Part shown: piece by piece, positions 34,577-46,495 of the stretch
Numbering within the stretch: position 1 is the first letter of the stretch
How the letters are laid out: the number at the start of each line of letters is the position of its first letter
NCBI RefSeq assembly: GCF_029852145.1
Contig: NC_079969.1
Location: 19,871,860-19,935,859 of the forward strand
Direction: 5' to 3'
Length of the DNA: 64,000 bases
From: Microplitis mediator
Lineage: Eukaryota; Arthropoda; Insecta; Hymenoptera; Braconidae
Made by a program: the position numbers and the translations under genes
Notes under the pieces: generated by a model
Databases searched by the model: none
Told to the model about the DNA's origin: nothing
The model's input: the letters and a program-made list of their open reading frames with translations, nothing else

Positions 34577-36123
34577 TAGTAATCATATTGTGACAACAGG
34601 AACTCGATTTTTCTCGAGTTTTCATTAATTTTTTTGTCCACTGCTGCGAAATGGTTTTTTAACATAACCATCATGTTATTTTGAAATTTCGCCATCAATT
34701 CTTCTACTTGTGAGAGACTGGTGTAGTTGTAGTTTGGTGCCCTGTTAGCATTCATGACATTTATATTTTTGTTGTTGTTCTGGGAACGGGTGTTATCTTG
34801 CCAAAAGTGCATACCTTGTGTCTCGTCTTCTTCTAGATCTATTATCGGTATTGTGTTATTTCTTGGAAGAGGTGGGTAATTATCTTTATTATTATTTACT
34901 CTACTAGCATATGATATATTTGGAATGACTGTGCTGTGTATTTTATTTACAGTGTACTCTTTAATGGATTTTTTGATGTTTCGAGCTTTGCGCTTAAGGT
35001 CATGTGCTGCAACAAGATATGCACATCCTCCGTACGATGCCGGATGATCATTGCCACCGCAGTTTGCGCATTTTAGATTTATTTTAGGTTCTTTGACAGA
35101 CACTGGACAAACATTACCATCCTTAATTGGTCCATAGTTCTGGCCACATTTTACGCACCTGAATTCAAGCTGGCAATTTTTGCTGGAGTGTCCCACCCTC
35201 TGGCATCTCTTACACTGGAACACTTCTTTTTTCTTAATTCTTTCCCATCTCACTGGTTGATGGAGCATTCGTTTTATTCTCGTTAATTCAGCTGCTTTAC
35301 TTTCCGGGGAAAGTTGTACCAAGAAGAAAAATTTTGTATTATCAGTCTTGTCAAACATTAATTTTGTGACACTTTCAACTTTGATGCCGTTAAGATTACG
35401 ACTGCTTATATAACTTTTGACGTCTTCTTCTGAGTACTCTGTAGAGATTCTTTTAAGGACCAGAGTTTTAATTTTCTTTTCTTTTGGGGTATACGTGTAG
35501 TAACGTTTCTCCTTACTATTTAGCAATTTAATAATTTCATTATATGTTTCTATAGTGACAGAACTTATACTAAGATAATTATTGTTCCCTTGTTTGACCC
35601 AAAACTCGTCTTCCTTAATATTGGCATCTATTAATAATTTAACAGTATTTTTGGTAGATTCATTATACAAATGTATGGGCGAAGGCCGAGGCTTTGGCTT
35701 TAGTACGTTAGTATTTTGAGGTTGTTGTGGCTGTTTATTTAAGTTGGAGCGGCTGTCAGAAATCTGAGCTGTCTGTTTGGGTTGTTTACGTTTACTATCA
35801 CTACTTTCACTATCTGCCACGCTCATGTTTTCGAGGTAACCAAATTTATTGGCTGTCGGTATCTCATTATCATCCTGCGTGCTGGTTAATTTCCTATATT
35901 TTCTTGGTTTGATAAAACCCGGTGGGTCAGCGCTTGTGTCTGCGACACCAGCGGCGCCATCTTTTGTAGAGTCTGTAGAGCTAAAGCGTGTTCTTGCTTT
36001 ATTCAGGTTAGGCACATAATGGGACTTATTTTTATTAAAGAATTGTTCAAAATTTGTTGTGCTAGATAATTTGTCTAATTCTCTAGCTTGTTTTTTTAAG
36101 ATCAAGTTGGCGCAGGTCCTCAC
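34576..36123 (-). CDS. Non-LTR retrotransposon ORF1 (gag-like nucleic-acid-binding protein)
   Basis: A 515-residue frame without breaks. Residues 1-150 are polar and low-complexity. Residues about 205-290 match the PRE_C2HC domain seen upstream of zinc knuckles in insect LINE ORF1 proteins. Then come CKRCQRVGHSSKNC (CX2CX4HX4C, 304-317), a second cysteine cluster CVKCGQNYGPIKDGNVC (323-339) and CANCGGNDHPASYGGC (CX2CX4HX6C, 352-367). The C-terminus is Asn-rich with a possible coiled-coil segment. These proteins package element RNA. It precedes ORF2 with a one-base TAATG overlap, which places the element in the Jockey/R1-type insect LINEs. The GC-richer 36124-36230 is probably its 5' UTR. Confidence 0.88.
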   Translation of the reverse strand: MRTCANLILKKQARELDKLSSTTNFEQFFNKNKSHYVPNLNKARTRFSSTDSTKDGAAGVADTSADPPGFIKPRKYRKLTSTQDDNEIPTANKFGYLENMSVADSESSDSKRKQPKQTAQISDSRSNLNKQPQQPQNTNVLKPKPRPSPIHLYNESTKNTVKLLIDANIKEDEFWVKQGNNNYLSISSVTIETYNEIIKLLNSKEKRYYTYTPKEKKIKTLVLKRISTEYSEEDVKSYISSRNLNGIKVESVTKLMFDKTDNTKFFFLVQLSPESKAAELTRIKRMLHQPVRWERIKKKEVFQCKRCQRVGHSSKNCQLEFRCVKCGQNYGPIKDGNVCPVSVKEPKINLKCANCGGNDHPASYGGCAYLVAAHDLKRKARNIKKSIKEYTVNKIHSTVIPNISYASRVNNNKDNYPPLPRNNTIPIIDLEEDETQGMHFWQDNTRSQNNNKNINVMNANRAPNYNYTSLSQVEELMAKFQNNMMVMLKNHFAAVDKKINENSRKIEFLLSQYDY

Positions 36124-36470
36124 TGGACCTTCTTGTGGTACGGTTTCCGTTCATCTTTATGGCCTCAAACTGTGGGTCGGGGAGCGGCGTCCCCTGACTC
36201 ACGTAGGTTTTATTTCGTGAAAATAACTTGTTAATGTTGTACTTGTAACACTAAAATGAGATGAAATATACTCAAATATTCACCACAACTCACTTAACTC
36301 AATGCTATAATTCTCATTCAGAATTTGCTATTTAATTTGCGAAAATACTATGGGAAATGTTGTAAGAGCGAACGAGACACGTCCTCTCAGGCTAATATCT
36401 CACTTGAGACTGTGAGCAAAATGCTCATAACGGGAGTGCTGACGGGTTAAGAATCGTCATAACCTGAATG

Positions 36471-36545
36471 AGACAGATCAGCCTAGTGGACAGCGGTCGT
36501 ACTTCATAATACGACGGTCGTGGGTTCGAGACCCGTCACGGGTAA
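36471..36545 (+). repeat. tRNA-like SINE head or decayed tRNA
   Basis: A-box CAGCCTAGTGGACAGCGG and B-box GGTTCGAGACCC are spaced as in a tRNA. The anticodon arm GTCGTA/TACGAC with loop CTTCATAA pairs well, but the acceptor stem is poor. It shares its A and B boxes with 17826-17900, which supports a SINE family. Confidence 0.5.
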
Positions 36546-36655
36546 AATTTCAATAGTACTTTTCAGTCAGTAAACATTAACTATCCTTCAATACTCACAA
36601 AATAAATTAATTTAAAATTGAATTATCATTATTTTTATTTTTTTTTCAATAATTC

Positions 36656-36792
36656 TAGGGATTGTGCTTGATCAGGCCTGATCATGCTTGGTCAAACATG
36701 ATTATGCTTGCTCAAGCATGATCATGCCTGAATATTCGCCAGCCGTGAGCATGCGTGATCATGCATGAGGAAGCATAATCATACCCGGCCAG
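36656..36792. repeat. CATGATCATG-word repeat, short copy
   Basis: Dense copies of CATGATCATG, CATGCTTG and GATCAGGCCTGATC, ending in CATACCCGGCC. Confidence 0.6.
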
Positions 36793-37102
36793 GTGTTGAC
36801 CAATTTCCAAAATAATACCCACCCAAAATCTGTGAAAAAACGGCACAGTAAGATTTCAAGCATATGTGTTGATCTATTTTTAATGTCACACACTCAAATT
36901 TTATTTGAAAATATATTAAACATTTCTGATAAAAGGGTACCGTACTATATTTATATTATAAGATATTATGTCGGGGATGTTTTATCTATCGAGTATTTAG
37001 TCCGGGGATATTTTGTCTATCGGATAAAATGTCTTCAGATATTTTGTCGGGGATATTTTGTCGCGGATTTAATGTCTTTGGATTACGCGTGACGGAACCA
37101 AA

Positions 37103-37860
37103 ATTAAAGGAACAAGAAAATTTTATAAATTTTATAGTGATTTTTGGAAGGCTGTATTATCGTGAAAAATGATCGTATCGAAAAAATAAAAAAAGCAAAT
37201 TGAAGCTTGAAATCTCTAGTTCGAAGATCTTTCAGCAAAATAATTTTTTGAGCCACGGTTTTTGCGGAATCGTAAGAAATAGCTCGAGACAAAATTTTTC
37301 TAAATTTTTTGGTTTTGTTTTTTAGGTCTATGGGGCCGGGTAAATTTTTTTTGGAAAAACTAATTCCTAGTTCGTTTAGGAAATTTATCCAGCTACAATT
37401 TGCTTTTCCTTGTTTCTCCGTACGACAATTTGCTGCTGCGATATCAGCCTTCAAATGAAAAAGGATCCTTTTGTCTTTGATTATCGATATCTCAGCAACT
37501 AATGGTCGCACAGTAATCTCAAGGGCATTTTGAGAAACTTGAATAAATTCCCTATAAGCTCCATTTTCGACTTTTTTGAAAAAAATTTTTTCTTTTATCC
37601 TCAATATCAATTTGAAAAACCCACAAAAAATGGCCATTTTCTGGTTTTTTTGTCAACTCATCGCTACTTTGTAAATATTGATGGAAAGTTTAATGTTGCC
37701 AGGTGATTTTACAGCTTAATGTACCCCCAAAAGCTCTGGAAATTTTCAGATTGATCCATTGAACGGTTTGTCCGGGCCGATTGCTCAAAGTTTTACAAAA
37801 CAATTGAAGGAACAAGTTTTTTGACTCCTTAATTTGTGTAATCATTACCAAAATGTAAAA
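37103..37860. repeat. Dispersed repeat, copy 2 (relative at 13074-13800)
   Basis: It begins AAAATTAAAGGAACAAG and, near the right end, has CAATTGAAGGAACAAG. It shares GCTGATATCTCAGC-type, GGATCCTTTT and ATTGATCCATTGAACGGTTT blocks with the first copy, partly inverted. The 177-aa antisense frame is not kept in the other copy and is rejected as a gene. Confidence 0.6.
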
Positions 37861-37914
37861 ATTAATTTTTTCGGATATTCTTTCATTTTTGCATTAGTTA
37901 TTCAGTAAATGTAA

Positions 37915-38335
37915 GGTAAAGAGAAAAAAAAAAAAAAATTTTCCAAAAAACGAAAAAAAAAAAACCCCGAATAAAACGTAAAAAAAAACAATGTAAAAAA
38001 ATTCTTGTTTTATCCCGTTTTCCGGAAATTTTTTTTGTTTTTCTTTTAACCTTACCCCAAAATCTATTTAGTTTTAAGTCTTGTTGAGACCTTTCGATTG
38101 CCACCAAGAACGTTTAAATCGGTTCATTCGTTCCAAAGATATCGTCGGACAAAAATAAGGTTCACACACACACATACACATATATATACACGGACATCCA
38201 TCTGCGAATAGTTAGAATAGCTCCCTAGGACCTCAAAACGTCGACATGTGATGAAAACTCGATTTTCGAAAATCGGACCGAAACCAATAACTTCCCTTTT
38301 TTTTGAAAATTTTCAATTTTCTTAGCGGGAAGTTA
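37915..38335 (-). repeat. CTTCCCGC-family repeat, copy a
   Basis: Reverse-orientation copy ending TTTTCTTAGCGGGAAGTTAA, with the family blocks GAATAGCTCCCTAGGACCTC, AAACGTCGACAT and ATCGGACCGAAACCAATAAC, a CA microsatellite and TTCGTTCCAAAGATATCGTC. Confidence 0.65.
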
Positions 38336-38477
38336 AAAAAATCAGCTCTTAATAATTTTTTGTGCATTAAATTTTGAAATTGGACAGCCGTATATGAAAT
38401 CATTTAATAATTATATAAAAAAATTGTTTCAAGAGAAAAATATAAAATAGTTAATCATCATTAATTTTTTGAAGTTG

Positions 38478-38510
38478 AAACGTTATCTTTTTTTTTTTTT
38501 TTTTTTTTTA
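38478..38510. repeat. Poly-T run
   Basis: Thirty or so consecutive T residues. Confidence 0.9.
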
Positions 38511-39066
38511 ATTAAAAATAAATACTCGATAACTTTAATAAAGAATGATGTATTGAACATTTAATAAGCACGTTAATGACTATGTTTCATAAATGATTAA
38601 GATAATATTATTTGTCCCATAAATGCGTTTTATATGTAACGAAATGAAACAAAGGAATTATTTAAAAAAATAAATTATTATATATAATTAATTCATCAGA
38701 TATTTCCCTAAATTATTTAACAAAATAATTCCCGTAACAACTTAATAGTAATAAACGAAATGGAATGTTCGAATTCACATCACAATCAATAATATTCTTA
38801 ATATCTAAAAATATTATTTTTGGTTAATACCATGTCTCGATTGACGTAAAGATCATTAAATGCAGCAACCAATAAAAAAATTTTTTTTTATCCATTCGAT
38901 GTGATTAGTACTGAGAAAAACTTTGTAAAGCATTATAAGGTAGTTGGGATAGATAAAGACTAATGAGCATAATAATAACGATAAAAATAAAGTGTTTTTG
39001 GTCTTTTACTGGAACCCAGTACGTCAGTAACTATCAGTAGAATTCAATATTTCTTAAAAGTTAGAC

Positions 39067-39164
39067 ATGATGCCGTATAAAATTATTTTCTTTACTTTTT
39101 TTATTTTTGGAACTGAACTGATATTTACAACGAAAGCAATCGATCTGAGCCTACATCCACAAAA
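39067..39164 (+). CDS. Unknown secreted protein, exon 1 (signal peptide)
   Basis: The exon encodes two initial Met residues, a hydrophobic core KIIFFTFFIFGTELIF and a likely signal-peptidase site after TTKA (about residue 24), then IDLSLHPQ. It stops at a consensus donor (CAAAA then GTATGT) in phase 2. The phase matches the acceptor at 43526-43527, which joins the split codon as Lys. The gene is on the + strand, antisense within the large sif intron. If read through, the frame continues into AT-rich sequence and a repeat, so splicing is the better model. The intron is 4.36 kb and filled with mobile repeats. Confidence 0.65.
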
Positions 39165-39337
39165 GTATGTACGAAATTTATTATTTTTTTTATGTAACTA
39201 TACAGTAGACTCGCGATTTTCTTCTGCTTTGATTTTCTTCCGGTTGACCTTTTTTCATGTCATTTCTAACTTTAACTGCCTTATAGCTCCGCCCGCAGAA
39301 CCCTTTCCATGCTGGTTTCCTCGTGATGCTTGATCAT

Positions 39338-39547
39338 GCACGATTGAACATGATTTTACATGGTCATGCATGACTATTCTTGCCTTGTCATGCATGGTCA
39401 TGCATGATTGAACATGTCTTTGCATGATCGTGCAGTCATGCCAGGATCATGCACGAGCATACCTGAATCATGTATGAATCATGCACGATCACGCCTGATT
39501 CATGCATGATCAAACATGATCAGGCCTGATGATTTTTTCCCGGGTTA
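39338..39547. repeat. CATGATCATG-word element in the secreted-protein intron
   Basis: Dense CATGATCATG, GCATGATTGAACATG and TCATGCATGA words ending TTTTTTCCCGGGTTA, the same terminus type as at 31750. Confidence 0.65.
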
Positions 39548-40794
39548 CCCGACAGTACGTAAGTGTTAGTGTATAGTAAGCAATGTACTCAAAAATTAAT
39601 TTTTTTTAATAATATTAATAATTGACTAACTATGATCTTAACAGACTAATCTTTGCAATTAAAAATGTCACTTATTTTACAACGTACATTTTTTTTATTT
39701 TTCATTTTTCTGTATCCCAGTAATTTATAGATATATTTAAAGACAAATTAAAAAGTATTTCTTGTGCTCTTGCTATTTTTGCATTATTCAGTGAACCTTA
39801 AGATCAAATAAAATAGCTATTAACATCTTAAAGGAAAGTTTTTCAGAAATTTGTAATGAAAAAATGGTTAATAACAGTTTTGATACTACTTTAGATGAAA
39901 GCAATAATATAAGGACCTTGTCAATTAATATTTCTAATGATAGTTCAAATAACGTTAGTAATCCTATAATGGATGCAAATTAAAATAGTTATTACTACAT
40001 TTTACATATTGATATGATGAATTAAATAATAAATATTAGATATTAGAATATTACGTTATGTTTCTTGAAGATCCTTTATTCTTGCAAAAATACACGAAAC
40101 ATTCACACAGACGTCTCCCCACCACCAATTACCACGCCTTTTAACCTTCTTTCAAACATCCCTGAGGACCGGAAAAAAATCGCGAGTCTACTGTAGTTGG
40201 TCCCATAACTTGTGGATACATTCAAAAAATATTAAAGTCAATGTCAGAATATATTATTTCAACTTGTTTGAAATAATTCCATTAAACTTTTTTCGAAAAT
40301 TTTTTTTTAGTGCATGAAAAAATTTCTTTTTTGAAATCACCTGCATTGAAATTACTTTTCAGCCAGATGAAACGAGATAGTCTCAGGCCAATGCGATTTA
40401 GTGGATTTTAAATTCTTGGTTTTTAGTTCTTTAACTCACTAAGTTAGCAGTTTAATTTATATATACGCTACTGGTCATATAAATAGTCTCGTTTTACCTT
40501 GCTTCATTAAATTATAAGTTTAAATTCAGGTAAGCCTAAAAATATAGTGTTCGGCACGAGATAAAATACTATTTCCAACTCTATACACGGAAAAAAAAAA
40601 TGTTGAAATTTACTCGAATTATCAATACTTTTTATTGTTTCAAATATTACTGCGTCGCCTGGGTGTGATTTTGTTGTATATTATAAAGTATAAGGTTGAA
40701 ATATATAAGTGATCTGTTATAATATACTTATGCTCAAAGAAGAAATGTACAGGGTAAACACATAGTTTTTAAAATTTCAAATAGTAAAAATTAC

Positions 40795-41507
40795 TATCAA
40801 GTTATTAGTTTCACCCCGATTTTCGAAAATTGAGTTTTCATCAGATGTCGACGTTTTGAGGTCCTAGGAAGCTATTTTGATTATTTTCATGTTAGCTCTT
40901 CATATCTTTGTAATGAATTGACCGATTGAGATGGTTAAGGTTAGCAATCAAAAGAGTTTGCTGGCCATCGACTTTTTAGAAAATTTCAAATTGATCGATC
41001 AAAAGGACTCTAAGATATAAAAGAAATATAAAGAAAAATATGTTGTTTTCAGTTTTTTTTTGAATTTTTCAGAAATGGCTTAATCGATTGATTCCAAAAT
41101 CTAATCAGCTCTATAATTTAAGAAAACGCGTCGATTGCTGCCTCAACCATCTCAATCGGTTTATTCGTCCAAGAGATATCGCTCAAGGAAGAAATGGTGA
41201 AAAATGGTTTTCTTCGATTATTTCCGAAGCGACTCATCCGATCAATTCTAAAATCCGATCAGCTTTAGAACTCAATAAAACGCGTCAATTGCCACCTTAA
41301 CCGTCTCAATCGGAAATTCGTTGGAGAGATATCGTTGGTAAAAAAATGGTAAAAAACGATTTTTTCGAAAACAACGGCATACAAAAGTATTTTCGGACTC
41401 GAAGAGCTCGAAAATGTATTCACAACAATGTTTTCGAGCTCAAGGAGATCGGAAACAACGAGGTTTTCGGGCTGGCCCGCAGGGTCAACCGATACACAGA
41501 TTTTATG
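40795..41507 (+). repeat. CTTCCCGC-family repeat, copy b
   Basis: Contains the family blocks TTTTCATCAGATGTCGACG, GGTCCTAGGAAGCTATT, three ATTCGT(C/T)-AGAGATATCG blocks and, at the right end, GGGCTGGCCCGCAGGGTCAA. The left terminus is decayed. Confidence 0.65.
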
Positions 41508-41527
41508 ATTAGAGTAGTGATGACGAA

Positions 41528-41982
41528 GCATGACTTGATATGAGTCATACACGGTCATGTATGCTCATGCTAAGTTACTCTCAATTCTACAAAACCATTC
41601 TCTTTGTATTCTACATTCTCATCCATGATCATACATAATAAAACCCGATTTTACATGATCATGCATGACGTTGCATAATCCGTGCAGTGTCGGGAATGAT
41701 CATTAATGATTAAGCTTGGTCATGCATGACGGTGCATGAATCATGCGTGACTATTCTTTCCTAGTCATGCATGCTCATGCATGATCGAGCATGATTTTAC
41801 TTGGCTATGCTTTGCATGAATCATGTAAAGTCATGCTTGATCATTCATGATTGAGCTAAGCCATGGATGGTTCGTGTATGATATTGCATGAATCATGCAC
41901 GACTATTCTTTCCTCGTCGTGTATGATCATGCATGATTGGACATGGATTTCCACTATCATGCATGACGAATTTTTCCCGGAT
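41528..41982. mobile_element. CATGATCATG-word element, long copy
   Basis: About 450 bp of CATGATCATG/GCATGATTG words on both strands, ending ACGAATTTTTCCCGG. It abuts copy b of the CTTCCCGC family. Confidence 0.6.
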
Positions 41983-41989
41983 TGTTAAC

Positions 41990-43520
41990 GTCATCCTCAT
42001 CTAAAATCTTCTTTAAATTATTTAATTTTAATTCACTCGAATTTTATCATTGATAAACAGCTAAAAATCGGAACTGGATCCGGAGTGAATACTAATTTTA
42101 TTTCAATCCGAATTCACTTCTGTCCGGACATTGAATGCTTAAATAAATTTATATTGAATAGAAACAGCTGCTAGTTATAAACAAAATTACTTCAATAAAT
42201 TATTGATTCAGATATTAATAATTAAACTTAAAATACTATGTTTCAATTTATAAAATGTTTTAGTAACTCACTAAGCTATAATTTCATATATAATGCATAG
42301 TGAAATTATTAAATCATTGAATATCTATAGTGACATAGTTTTTATGGGAATATTTGATATTTCGGTACAATATGAAATGTTATCTCGTGGTATGATTGAT
42401 GTAAGTCATACGATAATTTGTGACTCAGTCGATTACATTTGAGCAAGTTCTATTATCAGCTGCTTCTAATTTTAAAAAATCATTTCGCGTGAATAAATGG
42501 AAAAGGAGTTCGTAATTATTTTCATTATCAACCTAAATATTAAAATATCAAAGACCTAAGCACACTATGTGTCAGTAATTTTTTTTATACTTAATATTGT
42601 CCGAAACTCCCCTTTGAAGTGGAATTCACTCCGTGGGAATTAAATAAATAAAAAATCATTCACTCCGCAAATTTTTCACAGTGTAAAGTAAATAAAAATT
42701 ATTTTTTCATTACCTATTTGTATAAATTTTTACCGCTTAAGATAAATAAGAAATTTTTAGTTAAATAAGTTTTAATTATACAAATAACACACATAATTTT
42801 AATATATACATAAGTTAAAAATTTTAAATTAAACTCCGATGAGAAATGAAATATAAGCCATTTAGTAGTAAATGAGTTTGTAACGGTTTGATATATTTTT
42901 GTTTTGTCTATATATTAAAAATACTATATGTTAAGAATAAAGATTTTAAGAGCTCCTCCATAATTTAAAATAATTCAGTTGAAATCAATTGAAAATTAAT
43001 GTTTTTAAAATCACTAAATTGATTTGGAAATCACAACACTAACTCCGATTGAGACAAAACGCACTATACTGTGAAAGCGGTGATATATTCACACACATAC
43101 GCTACACTCATATTTTCCACAAATACATACGTAGTTTTCAATCCCAAACAAGCCATCTACCGACAAAACTTACCAAAAAAATATTTAGTACCGATTACCA
43201 AATATTTAGTTGGTGGAAACAAATATTTCTTTTACCATAATAAGATTTAATTGAGATAACAAAATGATTTATTAAATTATAATAAATTATATTGATGGAC
43301 ACAGAATATTTTGTTCTCCCAAATAAGCGACTAAAAATTTTGTTACTAAATCCATTTAGTACTCAGTATTAAATCCTTCTATCAGTGCATACATTATGGG
43401 AACCATTCCCATAATATATTGTAATTGTTACCATAAATTTCTCTCCGTGTAGGATAATTTTAAGAGAATATATTTTAGTTTTTTTCATTAAAGTATATAT
43501 TTAAATTTCGTTTTTTTATT
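41990..43520. other. AT-rich intronic DNA with small CACTCCG-word patches
   Basis: TCCGGAGTGAAT and ATTCACTCCG words near 42075-42130 and 42600-42690 suggest a further small palindromic element. A TACACGGA...TCCGTGTA pair at about 40585 and 43450 may be outer ends of a larger insertion. No exon is recognised between the two exons of the secreted-protein gene. Confidence 0.4.
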
Positions 43521-43527
43521 TTAACAG

Positions 43528-44248
43528 ATCGAATATTAAAGGAAATGCAGCTTTTCCAATAAATACGATTGATGCCACAACTGTTAAGTCAAAAGAGTTT
43601 GAATCTACAAGTTTAACTAAAGATGACTCAATTCCTGTCTCTGCATCTATTAATATCCCATATGGTATTGAAAACGATAACAATAACAACTCTCTTGGAA
43701 AAAGTAATTCAACAACTCAATCTAGAACAAGTGCTAATGTAACAGAGAAAACTATTTCAACTATAAATAAATTTTACGATGCCGAGAAAAAGTTACATCC
43801 TACAATATTTGATTTCGTTGAACGTATTAGACACATTGAAGATGTTTCTTTAAACACTACAAAATCATCAACTCTGAAATCTGGATCTACTTCGATAATA
43901 TATCATTACAATTCAACAGATTATGATAATCCTAAGTATAAGTACTTTGAGATCATTCTACGTGATTTATATAATATTACTAAACCTAAAAACCTCGAAT
44001 CCCAAGAACAAATAAGTATCATAAGGGCTTATTATGCAAATAAGGAAGTTTCGAAACCTTTAGACTATAGTAATCAAGGTCCACTGGGAATTGAACCCCC
44101 TACAGGGAATGGCAATCAGAAAAAAAAATCATTTGATACTAAAGATTACTACAGTCCAAAGTATTCCAGCTTTGAAAAATTCCATTTTGACTTTTTCCCT
44201 CGTTATATAAATGGAAAACTAGTTGTGCCGAATGTAATAGATCCTTAA
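43528..44248 (+). CDS. Unknown secreted protein, exon 2 (bulk of mature protein)
   Basis: After a polypyrimidine tract and the acceptor TTTTAACAG, 240 codons including TAA stay open. With exon 1 the product is 272 residues. This exon contains no Met and no Cys, so ATG-based ORF calls miss it. Five or more N-glycosylation sequons occur (SNST, NVT, NTT, NST, NIT). The first third is Ser/Thr/Asn-rich. A more structured half carries KFYDAEKKLHPTIFDFVERI, YKYFEIILRDLYN and a Tyr/Phe-rich tail, SFEKFHFDFFPRYINGKLVV. I do not recognise the family. Secretion is inferred from exon 1. A polyadenylation signal AATAAA lies at 44370-44375. It could be a lineage-restricted venom, cuticle or salivary-type protein, but nothing here shows which. 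Confidence 0.7.
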
Positions 44249-44369
44249 TAAAACTGATATATTTCTGGAATTTTTATGTAAATCTGACTGTATGTAATTA
44301 TAATGTATTATTTAATTTACAAATAATTATTTAGCAGCACCTGATGTAAACTAACTCATTGGTTTGGAA

Positions 44370-44375
44370 AATAAA
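44370..44375 (+). terminator. Polyadenylation signal of the secreted-protein gene
   Basis: AATAAA 122 bp after the stop codon. Confidence 0.5.
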
Positions 44376-44467
44376 GATAAACTAAAATATATTTAAATAT
44401 TAATGGAAAATTATTTGATAAGCTTTAATTAATCATGCTTCTTAACCAATGAGATGATTCCCATTTT

Positions 44468-45012
44468 TTTCAACTTCCCTCTATGAAAATCGAGTTTTCA
44501 TCAGATGTCGACATTTTGAGGTTTTTGAAAATTATTCTGATCATTTTCGGAATGATGTGTGTGTGTGTGTATGGATGGGTGGGTAGGTGTAAACTCTCCT
44601 TTCTTTAATGAACTTCTCAATTGAGATGGTTCTTGCAGTATTCGAAAGAGTTCGTTGGCCGTCAACTTTGTTGCCGTTAACGTCTTGTTGCGCACGCCCG
44701 TATAACAACGTCCCATGCAGGAGCTGCCAGAGTTGAACGATGGGGTCCTACTTGGCCCAGCACTGGGGGACCTAACTTTGGCACACCTATATTGGCCCAT
44801 ACTTGGCCCAAGATTGGGTACTCAGTCCTGGCCATCCCAATCATTACTCGAGCTTGGGCCAAGACTAGGTTCCCCTGCCTTGGCCATTCGATGGCAAGCC
44901 AGACTGATCGACTTCAAAATTTAATCAACTCTAAAACTCGATAAAAAGCTTCAATTACCGCCTAAATCATCTCGATCAGTTTCGTCGGTCTAGAGATATC
45001 GGTTGATTAGTT
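44468..45012 (+). repeat. CTTCCCGC-family repeat, copy c, split by a TTGGGCCAA-word insert
   Basis: Begins AACTTCCCTCTATGAAAATC and continues TCATCAGATGTCGACATTT. At about 44735-44905 it is interrupted by words such as TTGGCCCATACTTGGCCCAA, and then the family sequence resumes (GACTGATCGACTTC, TCGGTCTAGAGATATCG). Confidence 0.6.
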
Positions 45013-46495
45013 CAAAAGATTTCAGCTTCCAAAAGTTTTTAAAATAATATTTTATGTTATTTTTCCCGGACGAATCATAATATAATGTACTAAAATGTGT
45101 TCAAAATCATACCACTCTTCGTCTTTAGTAGTCTAGTCGAAACGCCAAATTGGGAGACGTTTCTCGAAAATTGGTGAAAATTTGGTTGAAGCTCTACGAT
45201 GTCACCCCCCCCCCCCCTTCCAAAATAAAATAGTCATCATCCCAGGGGTTAATGAAAAAAAATAATAATAACACCTCCAAAAACAGATTTTTTGCAAATA
45301 TTTATAAACAACAAAAATTTCGTGAAAAACTTTCAAACAAAAGTTGTAGAGAAAAAAAAAATCATATAAAAAAGTATTTGAAATTTTTTTTGTATTTATG
45401 AAAAATAACAACTAATAAATTTTTGAAATTTCGAAGCGTAAGTATACTGAATTTTTATAAGGCTACGCCAATGAAGTAGAAAAATATGTGTACGAATAGC
45501 TGCACTGCTTACACTAATAAGACCTTTGACGTCGTTAGGGTCGCTTGCTCTTACATGTTAAAACTCATTGCTACAATGAGTGAGAATGAGACGATAGACA
45601 GTCATTTTTTTGAAGAAAATAAACACGCCACTCACCTTGGGTTGTTTAAAAGTAACCATTTTTACGGGCATTACTATATTGGCTGAACAAGCAACTGATT
45701 TCAAATTATGTGTCTCATTTTGGAAGTCGAAGGTTTCGAAAAATTTTATCGTTATTTTTGTTTCCAAATCAAATTTAAGAGAATGAATTTAAACGATATG
45801 CATTGGACTTCTTTTTCGAAAGCCTGTGACTCGGTCAAAAATAGACCAAATCACTATTTTTTTTCCATTCTCTTTGTTTTTAGGTGTAGTTTTTGAAAAA
45901 AAAAAAAAAATGCACAAAAATTATCTATAGGTGTCTTATATTTTTTTTCACTTTTTTAAAAAAATTCCAAATTTATTTGAGGATTACCACTTTTTTCTCA
46001 ATTTTTCAAACTCTTCTACAAATCCTTAAAAATTTCCAGTGATGTTTTGAGAAATAAGCCCAGCTAGGAAAAAATTTTTCTTTTAATCGATAAAAAAAAT
46101 AGAAGGAAAAGTCGGCCCACTCCGCGCTGGGCAGCATGCTTTTCAGAATTGAACAAAGCTTTTTCTGAGACAAAAAAAAAATCGAAAACGGCGGACTTCA
46201 AGAAAAATATGATTTTCTCGAAAAAGTGAAAAATTTCATAGATTTTAATATCTTAGAATTTTCTTCAAAAAAGTACATTTGAAAAAGAAAACGTCCCAAT
46301 TTGTCAATTTTTGAAAAAGTTATAGCTGTCCGAAAAAAAAACCTTTTTTTAAACAACTCATAACTTTTTTTGGGTTGGGTAAAAAAATTTGAAAATTTCC
46401 TGAAAAATGATTTTAGTGGGGTAGAAAAGGAAAAAAAATTTTCAGTCAAATCTAAAGGAATTGAATTCAAAATTTGACGTGGAATGTCCCACATA
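45013..46495. other. Intronic DNA with homopolymer runs, no gene recognised
   Basis: A C-run of 13 or so lies at 45207-45219. Short frames on both strands overlap each other and lack family features. Many A/T runs. Confidence 0.4.

Noticed and set aside
37104..37637. 177-aa ORF on the - strand
   Set aside because: It lies wholly within a dispersed repeat whose other copy at 13074-13800 does not preserve the frame.
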